From Thiobacillus sp. (GTDB lineage: Bacteria; Pseudomonadota; Gammaproteobacteria; Burkholderiales; Thiobacillaceae), in NCBI RefSeq assembly GCF_030696885.1, contig NZ_JAUYRI010000005.1:186001-250000 (forward strand): 64,000 nucleotides of DNA, in the 5' to 3' direction. Of this stretch, positions 63,545 to 64,000 are shown piece by piece (position 1 is the first letter of the stretch; every line of letters starts with the position of its first letter). The notes beneath the pieces were generated by a model. It saw only the letters and a list, made by a program, of their open reading frames with translations. It ran no database searches and had not been told where the DNA came from. Position numbers and translations under genes: made by a program.

Positions 63545-64000
63545 ATGGCACGCCCTGCATCCCCCATCCGCCGCCCGCCCTCCGCCCCCATGGGGCGTGC
63601 GGCGAGCCGCCTGCAACAGGCGCTCGCTCCCGAAGCCGCGAGTGAACGTCTGCAGAAGGCGCTGGCCTCGGCCGGCCTCGGCTCGCGCCGCGAAATGGAG
63701 GAATGGATTGCCGAGGGCCGCGTGCAGGTCAACGGCGAAACCGCCCTCATTGGCAGCAAGGTCGGCCCGCGCGACATCGTCAAGGTCAGCGGCCGCCGCG
63801 TCTATCTGCGCTTTGACGAAAAGCGCACCCGCATCCTGATCTATCACAAGTCGGAAGGCGAGATCGTCACCCGCGACGACCCCAAGGGCCGCGCCACCGT
63901 GTTCGATGCGCTGCCGAAGATCCGCGGCGCCAAGTGGATTTCGATCGGCCGGCTCGACTACAACACCGACGGCCTGATGGTCTTCACCACCGACGGCGAG
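63545..64000 (+). CDS. rluB: RluB-type pseudouridine synthase, 3' end cut by window edge
   Basis: Modifies 23S rRNA uridine to pseudouridine. The 152 codons present contain a short basic leader, an S4 RNA-binding domain (SERLQKALASAGLGSRREME), and the start of the catalytic domain with the active-site Asp in GRLDYNTDGLMVFTTDGE at the window edge. The ATG at 63545 is 1 bp after the scpB stop; the scpA-scpB-rluB order is common. Distinguishing RluB from RluE/RsuA needs the missing C-terminus, but neighbourhood favours RluB. Confidence 0.9.
   Translation, partial: MARPASPIRRPPSAPMGRAASRLQQALAPEAASERLQKALASAGLGSRREMEEWIAEGRVQVNGETALIGSKVGPRDIVKVSGRRVYLRFDEKRTRILIYHKSEGEIVTRDDPKGRATVFDALPKIRGAKWISIGRLDYNTDGLMVFTTDGE

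Overview
The window is high-GC, gene-dense chromosomal DNA that fits a motile betaproteobacterium. A tetR-tusA-dsrE2 cluster (about 60.4-61.9 kb), typical of dissimilatory sulfur oxidation, together with the gene content points to a Thiobacillus-like sulfur oxidiser. The genus is inference. Genes are packed with 4-bp stop/start overlaps. Both edges cut genes: serS on the left and an rluB-type pseudouridine synthase on the right.

Layout. 1-2.8 kb: serS (partial), mltF (minus strand) and tRNA-Ser(CGA). 2.85-3.25 kb: non-coding, AT-richer. 3.25-8.7 kb: a first late-flagellar cassette flhB-flhA-flhF-flhG-fliA, whose FlhB lacks the autocleavage domain and whose FlhG has lost its P-loop. 8.8-20.2 kb: malic enzyme with a lysine-rich histone-H1-like tail, then a TCA operon sdhCDAB-sdhE-gltA-sucA-sucB (SucB without a recognisable E3-binding domain) and an MlaF-like ATPase. 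A large inverted repeat sits between sdhA and sdhB. 20.3-22.6 kb: a CheY-TPR response regulator and a small sensorless histidine kinase. 22.7-33.4 kb: a carbohydrate module of phosphoketolase, an 1177-aa protein that may be a pyrophosphate-type PEP carboxykinase, glycogen phosphorylase, phosphoglycerate mutase and acetate kinase. 33.5-36.4 kb: a minus-strand run of small genes (conserved hypothetical, lipoprotein, VOC protein, alpha/beta hydrolase, macro-domain protein, thioesterase).

36.8-46 kb: clpS-clpA, a secreted coiled-coil protein, an EpsD-like lipoprotein foldase, the dTDP-rhamnose genes rfbBACD and manC, ending at a strong terminator. 46.2-57.9 kb: the main flagellar locus, flhDC, a membrane-anchored methyltransferase, motAB behind a sigma-28-like promoter, then a second, intact flhB-flhA-flhF-flhG-fliA cassette and a second stator pair motC-motD split by a MITE-like element. 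57.9-64 kb: lon, dsrE2-tusA and a TetR regulator with matching palindromic operators, scpA-scpB and partial rluB.

How it works together. The flagellar master regulator, export gate, polar-placement proteins, sigma-28 and two stators are all here, with a diverged copy of five of these genes about 43 kb away. The carbon genes link glycogen breakdown, the phosphoketolase route to acetyl phosphate and acetate, the C4/C3 node and a TCA segment. No CRISPR array, rRNA, prophage or intact transposase gene was seen. The least explained items are the partly degenerate flagellar cassette, the 1177-aa protein, the KKxxx-repeat tail on malic enzyme, and the shared operator of the sulfur-transfer cluster.
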